Assembly: GCA_964590225.1 (NCBI GenBank)
Contig: CAZPWS010000025.1
Coordinates: 1 to 46,284, forward strand
Source: JAEUSG01 sp964590225
GTDB taxonomy: Bacteria > Fibrobacterota > OXYB2-FULL-49-7 > JAEUSG01
DNA: 46,284 nucleotides
Direction: 5' to 3'
Below the pieces are notes generated by a model. The model did not search any database. It saw only the letters and a list, made by a program, of their open reading frames with translations, and was not told the origin of the DNA. The translations under genes and the position numbers were made by a program. Positions 25,115 through 34,472 of this stretch are shown here, one piece after another; position 1 is the stretch's first letter, and the number at the start of each line of letters is the position of its first letter.

Positions 25115-26587
25115 TTACCTGAACCACAAAAATTTAACAGCTTTATCTGTCTGTCCATCAGACACCTTCACCAAATAAACTCCGTTAGGAACTATCTCAT
25201 TTCTGTTGTTCCTTCCATTCCATACAACGCGATGCTCCCCGACAATGCCCTTTTCCCGAGAAAAGTCTTTTACTAACATTCCATTAATCCCATAAACTCG
25301 TACATGCAGTCCCATTTTAACATAGTGCGACTTACACAGTATTACTGCTTCCTCCGCACCAGCCGGATTAGGATATATGGTAACGCTAAAGGGAACTGTT
25401 TTTCTTGTTTCACTCACTATTGATGAGGGTGGCTCTAATTCAGGTAAGGTAACTGTTTTGTACTCATTACTCACAACCCTGCAAAGCGCCGTTGGCCATT
25501 CATATGCTCCAGGTATGCAGTATATCGCCCCATTAATATCTATGCCTTTAATTCCCGATATTCTCCATGCATTGGTAGAACCATTCTGCCTATTCCAAGA
25601 ACCATCTTTCATAAGATGTTTCACCGTATCCTGATAAATTCTTCTCAAAACAGACTCATCACCTCCACTTGAAAAGTGGGCAGATCCATCAAAAGAATGG
25701 GAAACATATGTGGCAAACCATCTCGCATCAAGCCGCCAAGTTCCATCATACCCTCTTTCAGTCGGATAAGTTCCAGCAAAATGTTCAATTGCCCCGTTCC
25801 GCAGATTATAACTCAGCCACACCGTGCTTCGATCTATCATGAAGTAAAACATGCTATCCATCGTCAGTTTACAGTTGCCGGGGGGTTCATAGTAACCCGA
25901 TGATAGACCCGCAGTCAATATTTCACCTGAGGTTGCAAGACAGGTAACAGAATCCTTATCTAAACAGACGCGAATCAACCCCATGTAACGGTCGTTACAC
26001 CATAATTCCTTTCCATCAGCGCTAACATCAAAACTTTGACTCCCCCCCCCAAAACCCTGGGCAGACCGCAGCGAAATCCACTCCCCTTTTTTTGGGGTAG
26101 CCGTTCCAAAGCCAAAAACAGTTGTAACCATCCATGTTCCATCATGATTTTTATAAACTTTTCTGATATATGGATTATCTTTAATGTAAACAGCGCCATG
26201 CCCATCGCAAACAATTTCGAAATACTCATCACGATAGGCAGCAGAACCTATTGTAAAAGTTGCCTGATCAGCCGGACCATCACGAAAGCCAACATCTCCA
26301 TTTCCGGCTATCACCCTGCTATTACCCTCTTTGTCTATCATTAGAAGTCTCAGGCCATAACAATCAAAAACAAAGAGATTGCCTTCCCAGTCTGTCGCAA
26401 CCTTATAACGGCCGGAGATTACGGTCTGTTTCGCAGGGCCATCAATAAAATCTCCGTTTATCAGCGATCGGACGAGTGCAAAATATTCCATATAATCCAT
26501 GTTGCCTATAGGTGTTTTCATGCTTCCAGAAAAAACCGTTGAAACAAAGGCGACTATAAGGATAAACATTTTTACACTGTTTTTCAT
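25115..26587 (-). CDS. secreted NHL/beta-propeller-like protein with sorting domain
   Basis: Protein of 490 residues with a signal peptide (about 1-20) and an AGGGAGA ribosome binding site. Repeated segments such as VATDWEGNLFVFDCYGLRLLMID and DGHGAVYIKDNPYIRKVYK have the style of NHL/YVTN propeller blades. VIAGNGDVGFRDGPADQATF is a common phrase in NHL proteins. No catalytic residues can be named; such propellers usually bind proteins or glycans. A sorting domain ends it (IYPNPAGAEEAVILCK, VPNGVYLVKVSDGQTDKAVKF). A run of nine C (nine G on the coding strand, 26042-26050) lies in the gene and encodes Gly-Gly-Gly; slippage could switch the frame. The gene lies 46 bases upstream of the lyase-like gene. 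Confidence 0.7.
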   Translation of the reverse strand: MKNSVKMFILIVAFVSTVFSGSMKTPIGNMDYMEYFALVRSLINGDFIDGPAKQTVISGRYKVATDWEGNLFVFDCYGLRLLMIDKEGNSRVIAGNGDVGFRDGPADQATFTIGSAAYRDEYFEIVCDGHGAVYIKDNPYIRKVYKNHDGTWMVTTVFGFGTATPKKGEWISLRSAQGFGGGSQSFDVSADGKELWCNDRYMGLIRVCLDKDSVTCLATSGEILTAGLSSGYYEPPGNCKLTMDSMFYFMIDRSTVWLSYNLRNGAIEHFAGTYPTERGYDGTWRLDARWFATYVSHSFDGSAHFSSGGDESVLRRIYQDTVKHLMKDGSWNRQNGSTNAWRISGIKGIDINGAIYCIPGAYEWPTALCRVVSNEYKTVTLPELEPPSSIVSETRKTVPFSVTIYPNPAGAEEAVILCKSHYVKMGLHVRVYGINGMLVKDFSREKGIVGEHRVVWNGRNNRNEIVPNGVYLVKVSDGQTDKAVKFLWFR

Positions 26588-26599
26588 GATAATCTCCCT

Positions 26600-27976
26600 T
26601 TAGTTTTCAGTAATGATTCGCGACACAATCCTGCAATTATTTATCCCCGTGTCCTTCTCATAAACCAGTATGACCTCTCCAACCGGTCCAGCAGCCATAG
26701 CGCAATGTCGCACCCTCCCTTCCGTTGCCGTCATTGACTCTACAAGTGAACCTGGACTAGTGGTTCCTGTCACCGGACTCACAAGGGTGCTATCTCCGGC
26801 TTTATACCGATTTACAGCAATAGCTGAACTCGTTAGTTCAAAAGCTCTGTTACTTACCCAATAGTCCATCGCAGTAATAAAATGCGTTCCGTTAAAGGCA
26901 GCCGCTTTCCATGTTTCCCTCTGACATTCCTGAATTTGCGGAGAAACAAAGGAGACTTTTCGATAATTTACCGTATCGTAAAGAGCAACACCAAGACAAG
27001 AAGGGCCTGCCCCCCTACTTGTATGCGACAAGCCTGCAAGAACAAAAAAACCTCCTGAATAAGCAACTATTGCTGGTCGATCTTTAAAGTTGGGCGAAGA
27101 TGTAGGCCCTAACCAAACATCAGGCGCTCCAACTGGACGCCCCGTGGAAATATTAACCTCAATAAGCCCAAAGTCGTTTGCTGGACGAGGCTGTGGATTA
27201 ACTCTCGCAAGAACAAACGAAAGAACACATTTTCTACCGTTGTACGCAAGCGAGGGTTGTGATTTTGAAGAAAGTTTCTCGAACCACTGGTCGTATTGAT
27301 TGTATTTTGAAGTTCCTGTCCATTTGAAATCTGGTGGTGAAACGGAATCAATCAATGAAGACGATTCACCAACCAATTCTATTCCACCAGCATCTAATAC
27401 CTCTCCACTTGTACTGACTCGTGATCCAAATATACCATAAACAAGTGGTCGTCGTGCGTCCATCCAAACAACCATGTACTGATTTCCCACAAATACCACA
27501 TCCGGCTTGGCTTCATTTATTCCTGTCTGTTTTGATATTGCGAACCCATTAGGGTCCAAAACTTCCCCTGCTGCAGAAACCCTTGCTCCATATACATCGT
27601 AATCATTGCCATTCCGAAAGTCGTCCCACACAACAAGAAAATTGGATCCATCAAAGGCAACCCTCGGATTATTCTGTTTGTTGTCAGCATTGCAAACAAG
27701 TATCCCGTTCGGATCAATTGCGGCTCCTGTTGTTGCTGAAATTCGCGCACAATATATATTGCTGCTGTTCCTAGCTGGCTGTGTTGAACCATCAGACCAA
27801 ACCACAAGATACTGACCGCCACCATAAGCTACTGAAGGATTTCTCTGTAATAATATGGGGGAGTTGCAGTCTGAGGCAACAAGCGAGGGCGCAGTACTCA
27901 CAAACGGGCCAATATTATCAGATAAAACAAAAGTTACAGCCAGTAGAATATACGCTTTCAAAATGTGGTATCTCAT
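26600..27976 (-). CDS. secreted beta-propeller-like repeat protein, unknown function
   Basis: Protein of about 458 residues from ATG 27976, chosen because AAGGAGAG lies about seven bases upstream and a signal peptide follows; the open frame extends to 28018. The body has repeats of the pattern PSVAYGGGQYLVVWSDG, NPRVAFDGSNFLVVWDDFRNG and PDVVFVGNQYMVVWMDARR, each followed by GARVS.SGEVLDxxG. These are blades of a beta-propeller as seen in many secreted bacterial proteins of unknown function. No sorting domain is present at the end, unlike its neighbours, so its export fate may differ. It is the first structural gene after the AraC-type regulator and 12 bases ahead of the NHL-like gene. Confidence 0.65.
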   Translation of the reverse strand: MRYHILKAYILLAVTFVLSDNIGPFVSTAPSLVASDCNSPILLQRNPSVAYGGGQYLVVWSDGSTQPARNSSNIYCARISATTGAAIDPNGILVCNADNKQNNPRVAFDGSNFLVVWDDFRNGNDYDVYGARVSAAGEVLDPNGFAISKQTGINEAKPDVVFVGNQYMVVWMDARRPLVYGIFGSRVSTSGEVLDAGGIELVGESSSLIDSVSPPDFKWTGTSKYNQYDQWFEKLSSKSQPSLAYNGRKCVLSFVLARVNPQPRPANDFGLIEVNISTGRPVGAPDVWLGPTSSPNFKDRPAIVAYSGGFFVLAGLSHTSRGAGPSCLGVALYDTVNYRKVSFVSPQIQECQRETWKAAAFNGTHFITAMDYWVSNRAFELTSSAIAVNRYKAGDSTLVSPVTGTTSPGSLVESMTATEGRVRHCAMAAGPVGEVILVYEKDTGINNCRIVSRIITEN

Positions 27977-28091
27977 TACTGTCTCTCCTTTATTTGTTTT
28001 TGGTGAGCAAACACACACAAATTGTATCCTTATATATAGCTCAAAAGAGCTGTTTTTGGACCAGAAAAAATGGAAAGATAGCAGGAATTTA

Positions 28092-30086
28092 TTAATTAAA
28101 AGGCGGACTATTTAACCGTTTTCTGTATTCTGATGGCGTCACACCATGAATACTCTTGAATATTCTTGAAAAATAGTCAGGGTCGTCATAATTAAGCCTA
28201 AAACAAATTTCGGAAATAGAATAAGCTGGCGAATGCAACAACTCAGCTGCTTTGTCCATCCTCATTTTATTTATAAAAGCAGGAAGAGTTTTAAATCCAT
28301 TTCTTCTAAGGGCTTCGTGTACCAATCTAACAGAAAATCTATTCAAGAGCGCTATCTCCTTTAACGACAAGCTCTTAGAAACATCAGCCCCAACAGTATC
28401 TTTTAATTTATCAAAAACTTCATCAATAACACCGTTTTGGGGGGATTGTTGCTTATTCCTTCTAAACCATCTTACCGATTGAAATGATATAACAAGGGCA
28501 ACAAAAATAACCGCAAGATAGACCATATTTCCCGATTCAATCCTCCGAACATACATCATTTGTCTATACACATTTGTATTGATACCATTCTTGTCGATCG
28601 CATAGGCCGACAAAAACCACCGTCCGAACTTTGCCTCCATCGGTATCCTACCACGAAACTGTAAATATTTCGATGAAGGAACAATTGTGAATGCCCCTTT
28701 GGTGTTATCAAGCATTAAACCTCTAATTCCCCTCTTAACTGTAGTACCTTTAAAAGTGCCCTCTTCCGTTCTTTCAAAAAGACGCCATCTGTTTATAGTG
28801 TCCATAGATATATTAAAAACAGTGTTAAGTGAACAGATATAAGCGCCACCTTTATTGGCAGGATGACCATATGTATAAGATTCATGAGAGAGACTTACTA
28901 TCCAATAAGCAATTTCTTTTTCTTCAAATTTTTCTACAGTTTTAATACGCCAGTCATACCAGATACCAGGCCCAATAGAAGCAACTTCTCCACCGAATCC
29001 GGCCACCCCAAGAGAAGACAATACTGGAACAAATTTTCTTACCTTAACACCCGATATTCTTGCAAAATCAGATATCTGAGGCACTCCAACGGTAAACAGA
29101 TATGGTTCAGATGCCCTGCTCATTATCATGTCATTGTTAAAAAAGCAACAATACCACGCGTAAGTGCCGCTATCAAGCTTAAATGGAACCGACTTTTTGT
29201 ATAAATGGCTAAAATCAACTTCTTCGGCATTATATATTGGCCTCTGAAAATCTCCGTCCTTGAAAATTATCCATCTTGTACCTTTATGTTCCTTTTGTCT
29301 GTTATTCCATGTATCAGGAAACTGACAGCTAAGCGTTACTCCGTCATCAGAAATCTCTGCTTCTGTAGCTACCGGCATTGGCGGAAGGGGTTCAAGTCGC
29401 CTATCGGACAGGGAAAAATCATCAAGAAAAATCCTTATAGGTCTTGCCTTTTTGTAACCGTACAAACGAATTCTAGTGTAGTCTTTTGTAAAGTGATACC
29501 TGCCACTGACACGGTCGCGAAGCCGATTATCAACAATACATTCGACATCAATTAAGTCGTTTAACCCACAGCGCCAACCAACTTCAACAGTATGCGTTTT
29601 ATTTAGCTGTAATGGAATCGAAATGTATGCATCATTATCAGAGGAGAGAGAGAAACGAAATCTTAAAAGTAAAAACAATGAGTCGCCAATAGAAAAAAAA
29701 GATGAATTAATAAAATGAGAAAGCTGCTCATTTTTTTCGGAGTTACTAAAGGCTACTTCTAAAAAATCCTTTATATTAACCGAATCACCGTTAGCTGATC
29801 CAAACGCCCATTGATTGATGTTAATTGCATACCGAAACCAGCCTACCGCTAAAAAAGGCAGTTTTGATTCCATATCTCTTGCATAATCGGATCTGCGGAC
29901 ATAGTCCACGCCCTCTTCACCGCTCAATGCTGCCTCCTTACTAAAGCTAAATGGACGGACAGAATTATCTGATGAGGATGTCCAGCCGACATAATCTGAT
30001 TTATCACCCTGTACAAACCTGACTGAACGATCAACATCCAGCGAGAGCACAGCAGAAACAATCATTGATATGCACAATAATTTCAT
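28092..30086 (-). CDS. membrane-spanning AraC-family regulator with extracytoplasmic sensor
   Basis: Protein of 664 residues. It has an N-terminal signal or anchor segment, about 500 residues of probably extracytoplasmic beta-rich sequence, one transmembrane helix (about 528-548, NMVYLAVIFVALVISF) and a C-terminal AraC/XylS DNA-binding domain (about 571-660). The latter shows the canonical second helix-turn-helix (ISEICFRLNYDDPDYFSRIFKSIHGVTPSEYRKRL). This layout matches one-component sensors such as the YesS type, which detect external oligosaccharides and switch on degradation genes. It lies just upstream of five secreted genes on the same strand and divergent from a DUF4380 gene, so it is likely the local regulator. 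The HTH is certain; the ligand and targets are inferred. Confidence 0.88.
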   Translation of the reverse strand: MKLLCISMIVSAVLSLDVDRSVRFVQGDKSDYVGWTSSSDNSVRPFSFSKEAALSGEEGVDYVRRSDYARDMESKLPFLAVGWFRYAININQWAFGSANGDSVNIKDFLEVAFSNSEKNEQLSHFINSSFFSIGDSLFLLLRFRFSLSSDNDAYISIPLQLNKTHTVEVGWRCGLNDLIDVECIVDNRLRDRVSGRYHFTKDYTRIRLYGYKKARPIRIFLDDFSLSDRRLEPLPPMPVATEAEISDDGVTLSCQFPDTWNNRQKEHKGTRWIIFKDGDFQRPIYNAEEVDFSHLYKKSVPFKLDSGTYAWYCCFFNNDMIMSRASEPYLFTVGVPQISDFARISGVKVRKFVPVLSSLGVAGFGGEVASIGPGIWYDWRIKTVEKFEEKEIAYWIVSLSHESYTYGHPANKGGAYICSLNTVFNISMDTINRWRLFERTEEGTFKGTTVKRGIRGLMLDNTKGAFTIVPSSKYLQFRGRIPMEAKFGRWFLSAYAIDKNGINTNVYRQMMYVRRIESGNMVYLAVIFVALVISFQSVRWFRRNKQQSPQNGVIDEVFDKLKDTVGADVSKSLSLKEIALLNRFSVRLVHEALRRNGFKTLPAFINKMRMDKAAELLHSPAYSISEICFRLNYDDPDYFSRIFKSIHGVTPSEYRKRLNSPPFN

Positions 30087-30090
30087 ACTA

Positions 30091-30108
30091 AAAACTTAAA
30101 TAAGTTTT
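30091..30108. repeat. inverted repeat next to the AraC regulator start
   Basis: AAAACTT (30091-30097) and AAGTTTT (30102-30108) form a perfect 7-bp inverted repeat with a 4-base spacer. It is four bases upstream of the AraC-type regulator start codon, in the divergent promoter region with the DUF4380 gene. It may be an operator or a leader hairpin; AT-rich sequence makes chance possible. Confidence 0.3.
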
Positions 30109-30180
30109 TGACTGTAAGGGAAACCATTAATTCCCTTCATTTTGCACCAAAAGATAATTAATTTATTCAATACGGGAAAA

Positions 30181-31077
30181 ATGATGAAACTGACATGTTA
30201 CAAAGGTTGGAACAATTGTGCTATACTGACAAATGGCAATATCGAAGCCATAATTACCCTTGATGTCGGTCCAAGAATAATCAGATTCGCTTTTGCTTCA
30301 GACAAAAAAAATATGCTTGCGGAAATACCAGAACAAATCGGCGGCATGCACGAAAAAAAATGGATGATCCGTGGCGGACACCGGCTTTGGATCGCTCCAG
30401 AGGTCAAACCAACTACATATGAACTCGATAATGAACCAGTATCTTTTAAGAAAATCAAAAATGGTATAAAAACTATCCAAAGAAAGGGCAGCCTAAGTGG
30501 TATGGTCAAGGAGATGGTAATATGCATGGACCAAACCAGCAACACACTTTCTATCAAGCATATTATTAGAAACGAAACCAGCAAACCGGCGAAGCTTTCA
30601 CCGTGGGCATTGACAGTAATGGCTCCCAGCGGGAGCGCAATAATACCTCTTCCCAAAAAAATTCCGCACACAAAACGGCTTACTCATAATCAGGAATGGA
30701 GCATCTGGAGCTACACAGATCTTGCCGATAAGCGATATACCATTGGTTCCAAATTTTTATTGCTTAAGCAAAACAAAAAAATGGGACCTACTAAAATAGG
30801 CTTGGCACACAGAGAAAAGTGGGTTGCCTACCAGCTTGGAAATAATCTTTTTGTTAAAGAATTCGTTTTTTTCGAAGGTGCTCAGTATCCAGATGGTGGC
30901 GTTAATTTCGAAACATTTACCAACGAAAGTTTTCTCGAACTCGAATCATTGGGGCCTCTCGTTACGGTAGAACCGGGCGATTCAATTTCTCATAATGAAA
31001 AGTGGCGATTATTTTCCGGCATACCTAACTGCAAATCAGACAACGACATAGCGAAACATATCCTGCCATTATTGTAA
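30181..31077 (+). CDS. DUF4380 protein, aldose-epimerase-like fold
   Basis: Protein of about 298 residues; ATG at 30181 or 30184 is the likely start because GGGA lies just upstream, while the frame extends to a TTG at 30142. Diagnostic DUF4380 phrases are present: LDVGPRIIRFAF, RGGHRLWIAPEVKPTTYELDNEPV (about 64-87) and SPWALTVMAPSG. The family shares a galactose-mutarotase/beta-sandwich fold and is thought to act on carbohydrates, but no activity is established. It is divergent from the AraC-type regulator, so it could belong to the same regulon. A 117-base gap separates it from the MscS gene, with no convincing terminator seen. Confidence 0.82.
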   Translation: MMKLTCYKGWNNCAILTNGNIEAIITLDVGPRIIRFAFASDKKNMLAEIPEQIGGMHEKKWMIRGGHRLWIAPEVKPTTYELDNEPVSFKKIKNGIKTIQRKGSLSGMVKEMVICMDQTSNTLSIKHIIRNETSKPAKLSPWALTVMAPSGSAIIPLPKKIPHTKRLTHNQEWSIWSYTDLADKRYTIGSKFLLLKQNKKMGPTKIGLAHREKWVAYQLGNNLFVKEFVFFEGAQYPDGGVNFETFTNESFLELESLGPLVTVEPGDSISHNEKWRLFSGIPNCKSDNDIAKHILPLL

Positions 31078-31194
31078 AACCAATCTTAACTGATTATATT
31101 AAACCTAAGTTTATTTGGTTTCCACAAAGATAGTTTGCCACTCTCTTGATTTTATCACGATAGTCTTTGGTGACAACAAAAAGGAGCTGACAAT

Positions 31195-32223
31195 TTGAAT
31201 ATTTTACATATCCTTAAGGCTATTCAATTTCCTATCCTCGGTTTTGTGTTAGGCTGGAGTGCTAAAAAAATTATTAACACCATTGGTAAAAGAATTGCCG
31301 CAAATACAAAATGGGCATGGGATGATATTTTTATGGACTCTGCTTCCCGCGTTATTATGCCGCTCTTTTTAATCGCAGGAACTTACGCTATGGTCAAGTG
31401 GCTCAAATTTTCCGAGTCGCTTTCAGTAAACATTGAAAAGTTCCTTTATATCTTGGCTGCAATCTGCGTAATAATCTTTGTAGCCCGATTTACCAAAAGC
31501 ATACTTGCTAAGGCGGTTGGACCACTCGGAACAACAATTCCATCGGTATCTATTTTCAATAACCTTATTGGCGTTGTTGTTTATGGTGTTGGGGCTCTTG
31601 TAGTGCTACAATCGCTTGGTGTTTCAATAACACCCGTATTAACTGCTCTCGGAGTTGGTGGCTTAGCGGTCGCATTAGCATTACAGGACACCCTTGCCAA
31701 CTTTTTTGCAGGCATGAATATCATTCTGTCTAAACAAATTCATGTTGGCGACTTTGTCCGAATTGAAGGCGGACCGCAAGGATTTGTTACGGACATAACA
31801 TGGCGGAACACAACAATCAGAGAGCTGCCTAACAACATGATTATTTTTCCAAACTCTAAACTTGCTGCCGCATCCTTTACAAACTTTACTCTTAACGATC
31901 CGGAATTGGCTGTATTGGTTGACATGGGCGTAGCCTACGATAGTGATCTTGAAAAAGTGGAACGAATTACAATAGACACCGCTCGTGATGTACTTAAAAA
32001 AACAAATGGGGCTGTAGAATCCTTCGAACCGTTTATTCGATACAATAACTTTGGTGAAAGCTCCATTAACTTTACGGTTATCATGAGAGCCAAACAGGTA
32101 ACAGACCAGCATCTGATCAAACACGCATTCGTTAAAGCAATTATCGCAAAATTCAGAATGGAAAACATTACAATCCCATTTCCAATGCGAACGATTATCC
32201 TTCAAGGTAACGGAGAAAAATGA
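31195..32223 (+). CDS. MscS-family mechanosensitive channel
   Basis: Protein of 342 residues starting at TTG 31195, supported by AAGGAG eight bases upstream. Four hydrophobic segments (about 5-22, 50-68, 84-105, 120-140) precede the MscS pore helix GVGGLAVALALQDTLANFFAG and the cytoplasmic beta domain (HVGDFVRIEGGPQGFVTDITWRNTTIREL, then PNSKLAAASFTNF). It opens under membrane tension to release solutes on hypo-osmotic shock. The stop overlaps the otsA-otsB fusion start by four bases (ATGA), linking a release valve for osmolytes to an osmolyte synthase. Family call is certain. Confidence 0.95.
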   Translation: MNILHILKAIQFPILGFVLGWSAKKIINTIGKRIAANTKWAWDDIFMDSASRVIMPLFLIAGTYAMVKWLKFSESLSVNIEKFLYILAAICVIIFVARFTKSILAKAVGPLGTTIPSVSIFNNLIGVVVYGVGALVVLQSLGVSITPVLTALGVGGLAVALALQDTLANFFAGMNIILSKQIHVGDFVRIEGGPQGFVTDITWRNTTIRELPNNMIIFPNSKLAAASFTNFTLNDPELAVLVDMGVAYDSDLEKVERITIDTARDVLKKTNGAVESFEPFIRYNNFGESSINFTVIMRAKQVTDQHLIKHAFVKAIIAKFRMENITIPFPMRTIILQGNGEK

Positions 32224-34460
32224 ATCAACAAGAAAATTACGGCTTCCCATTCAAGCGCATTGTGCTGGCCTCTTACAGACTCCCTTTCAAAGTTATTAAA
32301 GGCAAACGCGGCAAAAGAATTCAGCAGAATTCAGGAGGCCTTGTTTCAGCAATGCTTCCCCTTGCAAAAAAAATATCGGCCGAAAAAAACGGTAACATTC
32401 CACTTATATGGTTCGGACAATCCACAAAAGAAGAAGACGAATTTGAAAATATTAAAGACGATAGCAATCCATTTGAGCTACATTCCGTTTATATTCCGCC
32501 ATCTACAGACAAGCTCTACTATGGAGGCTTTTGCAATAATGCAATTTGGCCGCTTTTTCACTATTTCCCCTTTATTTCTGTCTTTGACAAGGATTCATTT
32601 TCAGCTTTCCGCGAAGCGAACACCCTTTTCGCAGAAGCAATTATTAAAAAACTACTTCCTGGAGACTGCCTATGGATTCACGACTACCAGCTTTTTCTAC
32701 TTCCTGAACTTATACGCAAATCAATTAAGGACATAACCATCGGCTTTTTCCTTCATATTCCATTTCCGTCAACTGAAATTTTCAGGGTAATGCCAAAACC
32801 GTGGAGAGAGTCCATACTTAAAGGTATGCTTGGTGCAGACCTGATCGGTTTTCACACTTTCGATTATACTTACCATTTTATGCGGTGTGTATCAAGAATA
32901 CTGGGCATAGAAACAGTTGAAAACTGGCTCTATCTAGATGAAAGAACTGTTCGTGCAGACACTTTTCCCATAAGCATCGATTATGCAAAATTTCATAACA
33001 CTGCTCTATCAAAACATATCGATCAAAAAATATTCGATCTAAGTAAGTCTATTAATAATAAAAAAATAATTTTTTCTGTTGATAGGCTCGACTATACTAA
33101 AGGATTTCTGCAGCGGATCAGTGCTTTTGGCCATTTTCTTAAAGTTTTCCCCGAATTCAGGCAACAGGTGGTTTTTCATATGATAATGGTGCCTTCGCGA
33201 GATACTATTGACCGTTACCAACAAATGAAAAAAGATATCGAGGCCGCAGTGGCAAGAGTTAATGGTGAATATGGATGTATGGAATGGACTCCTATACTCT
33301 ACCAATACCGATCGGTTCCCTTTGACGATCTTGTAGCATTCTATAAACAGAGTGATGTGGCACTAATAACGCCGATGCGTGATGGAATGAACCTTGTTTG
33401 CAAAGAATACATTGCATGCCAAACCGAAGATAAACCAGGAGTATTGATATTAAGCGAGTTGACAGGTGCAGCTTCAGAATTATCTGAAGCTTTGCTGATT
33501 AACCCCATGGACCAGGAAGAAATCGCGTTTACCATTCACGAAGCCTTGAATATGCAAACAAGCGAAAAATTGAGCAGAATAAAAAAGATGCAAAGCAGAA
33601 TAAGCCGTTACGATATTTTGGCATGGGGTAAGGACTTTCTTAATGGATTAGTATCTACATCGAGCGAACAAGAGCGCAGGGCTATTCATGAATTGCGCAA
33701 TGCAGATGAATATCCTTTCTTGAGAGATTATAAAAACGCAAAAAACAGGCTTATTTTTCTTGACTATGATGGCACACTGGTTCCAATTGAAAAATTTCCT
33801 GAACTTGCTGTTCCTCATGGAAATATCAAGGAGACGCTGCGCTCTCTTTCTGCCGATTATCGTAACACGGTTGTTATCGTTAGCGGACGATCCCGTGAAT
33901 TTATCGATCTTTGGCTGGGCGACTTACCCATAAATCTTATTGCTGAACATGGCGCATGTGCAAAGCTGTCTGGAAAGGAGTGGGTGACCGAAACACCCCT
34001 TGACAACGAATGGAAACATGAAATATTGAGCATAATGGATCGATATGTTGAAAGATGCACGGGCTCCTTAATCGAAGACAAACCATCATCATTGACATGG
34101 CATTACAGAAATGTCCAGAAAGAATTCGGACTTGGCCGTTCGCACGAACTTAAAGATGAACTTCACGCATGGGTTAGGAGGAATCCATCCTTTCAGGTAC
34201 TTGAGGGTAACAAGGTTATTGAAGTCAAGAGGGTTGGATACGATAAAGGAAGTGCTGCACTTAAATATCTCGATAATAAATCTCATGATTTTATTATTGC
34301 CGTTGGAGACGATAAAACAGATGAAGATTTATTCAGAGCGATGCCGGCAGAGGCCGTAACAATTAAAGTTGGCCTTACTGCATCCATAGCTCGCTACAAC
34401 CTTCGTAATCAGAGACTTGTGATTAAACTACTCGAAAAACTTTTAATGAATGCCGACTAA
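32220..34460 (+). CDS. bifunctional trehalose-6-phosphate synthase/phosphatase (OtsA-OtsB fusion)
   Basis: Protein of 746 residues. The N-terminal about 480 residues are a GT20 trehalose-6-phosphate synthase: SYRLPFKV, the nucleotide-sugar loop GGLVSAMLPL, WIHDYQLFLLP, VDRLDYTKG and ILSELTGAASEL. The C-terminal part (about 500-740) is a HAD-type trehalose-6-phosphate phosphatase with the nucleophile motif DYDGT (about 516), VSGRS, and GDDKTDEDLF. It should make trehalose from nucleotide-glucose and glucose-6-phosphate in one protein. A ribosome binding site GGAG precedes the ATG. It overlaps the MscS gene by four bases and is followed after 12 bases by a GH65 phosphorylase gene, so synthesis, breakdown and release are co-encoded. 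Confidence 0.95.
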   Translation: MNQQENYGFPFKRIVLASYRLPFKVIKGKRGKRIQQNSGGLVSAMLPLAKKISAEKNGNIPLIWFGQSTKEEDEFENIKDDSNPFELHSVYIPPSTDKLYYGGFCNNAIWPLFHYFPFISVFDKDSFSAFREANTLFAEAIIKKLLPGDCLWIHDYQLFLLPELIRKSIKDITIGFFLHIPFPSTEIFRVMPKPWRESILKGMLGADLIGFHTFDYTYHFMRCVSRILGIETVENWLYLDERTVRADTFPISIDYAKFHNTALSKHIDQKIFDLSKSINNKKIIFSVDRLDYTKGFLQRISAFGHFLKVFPEFRQQVVFHMIMVPSRDTIDRYQQMKKDIEAAVARVNGEYGCMEWTPILYQYRSVPFDDLVAFYKQSDVALITPMRDGMNLVCKEYIACQTEDKPGVLILSELTGAASELSEALLINPMDQEEIAFTIHEALNMQTSEKLSRIKKMQSRISRYDILAWGKDFLNGLVSTSSEQERRAIHELRNADEYPFLRDYKNAKNRLIFLDYDGTLVPIEKFPELAVPHGNIKETLRSLSADYRNTVVIVSGRSREFIDLWLGDLPINLIAEHGACAKLSGKEWVTETPLDNEWKHEILSIMDRYVERCTGSLIEDKPSSLTWHYRNVQKEFGLGRSHELKDELHAWVRRNPSFQVLEGNKVIEVKRVGYDKGSAALKYLDNKSHDFIIAVGDDKTDEDLFRAMPAEAVTIKVGLTASIARYNLRNQRLVIKLLEKLLMNAD

Positions 34461-34472
34461 GGAGTAACCACA

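Noticed and set aside
26084..26099. CCCC-T7-GGGG inverted repeat as a terminator
   Set aside because: Lies within a coding gene, has a four-base stem only, and encodes normal residues (TPKKGEW).
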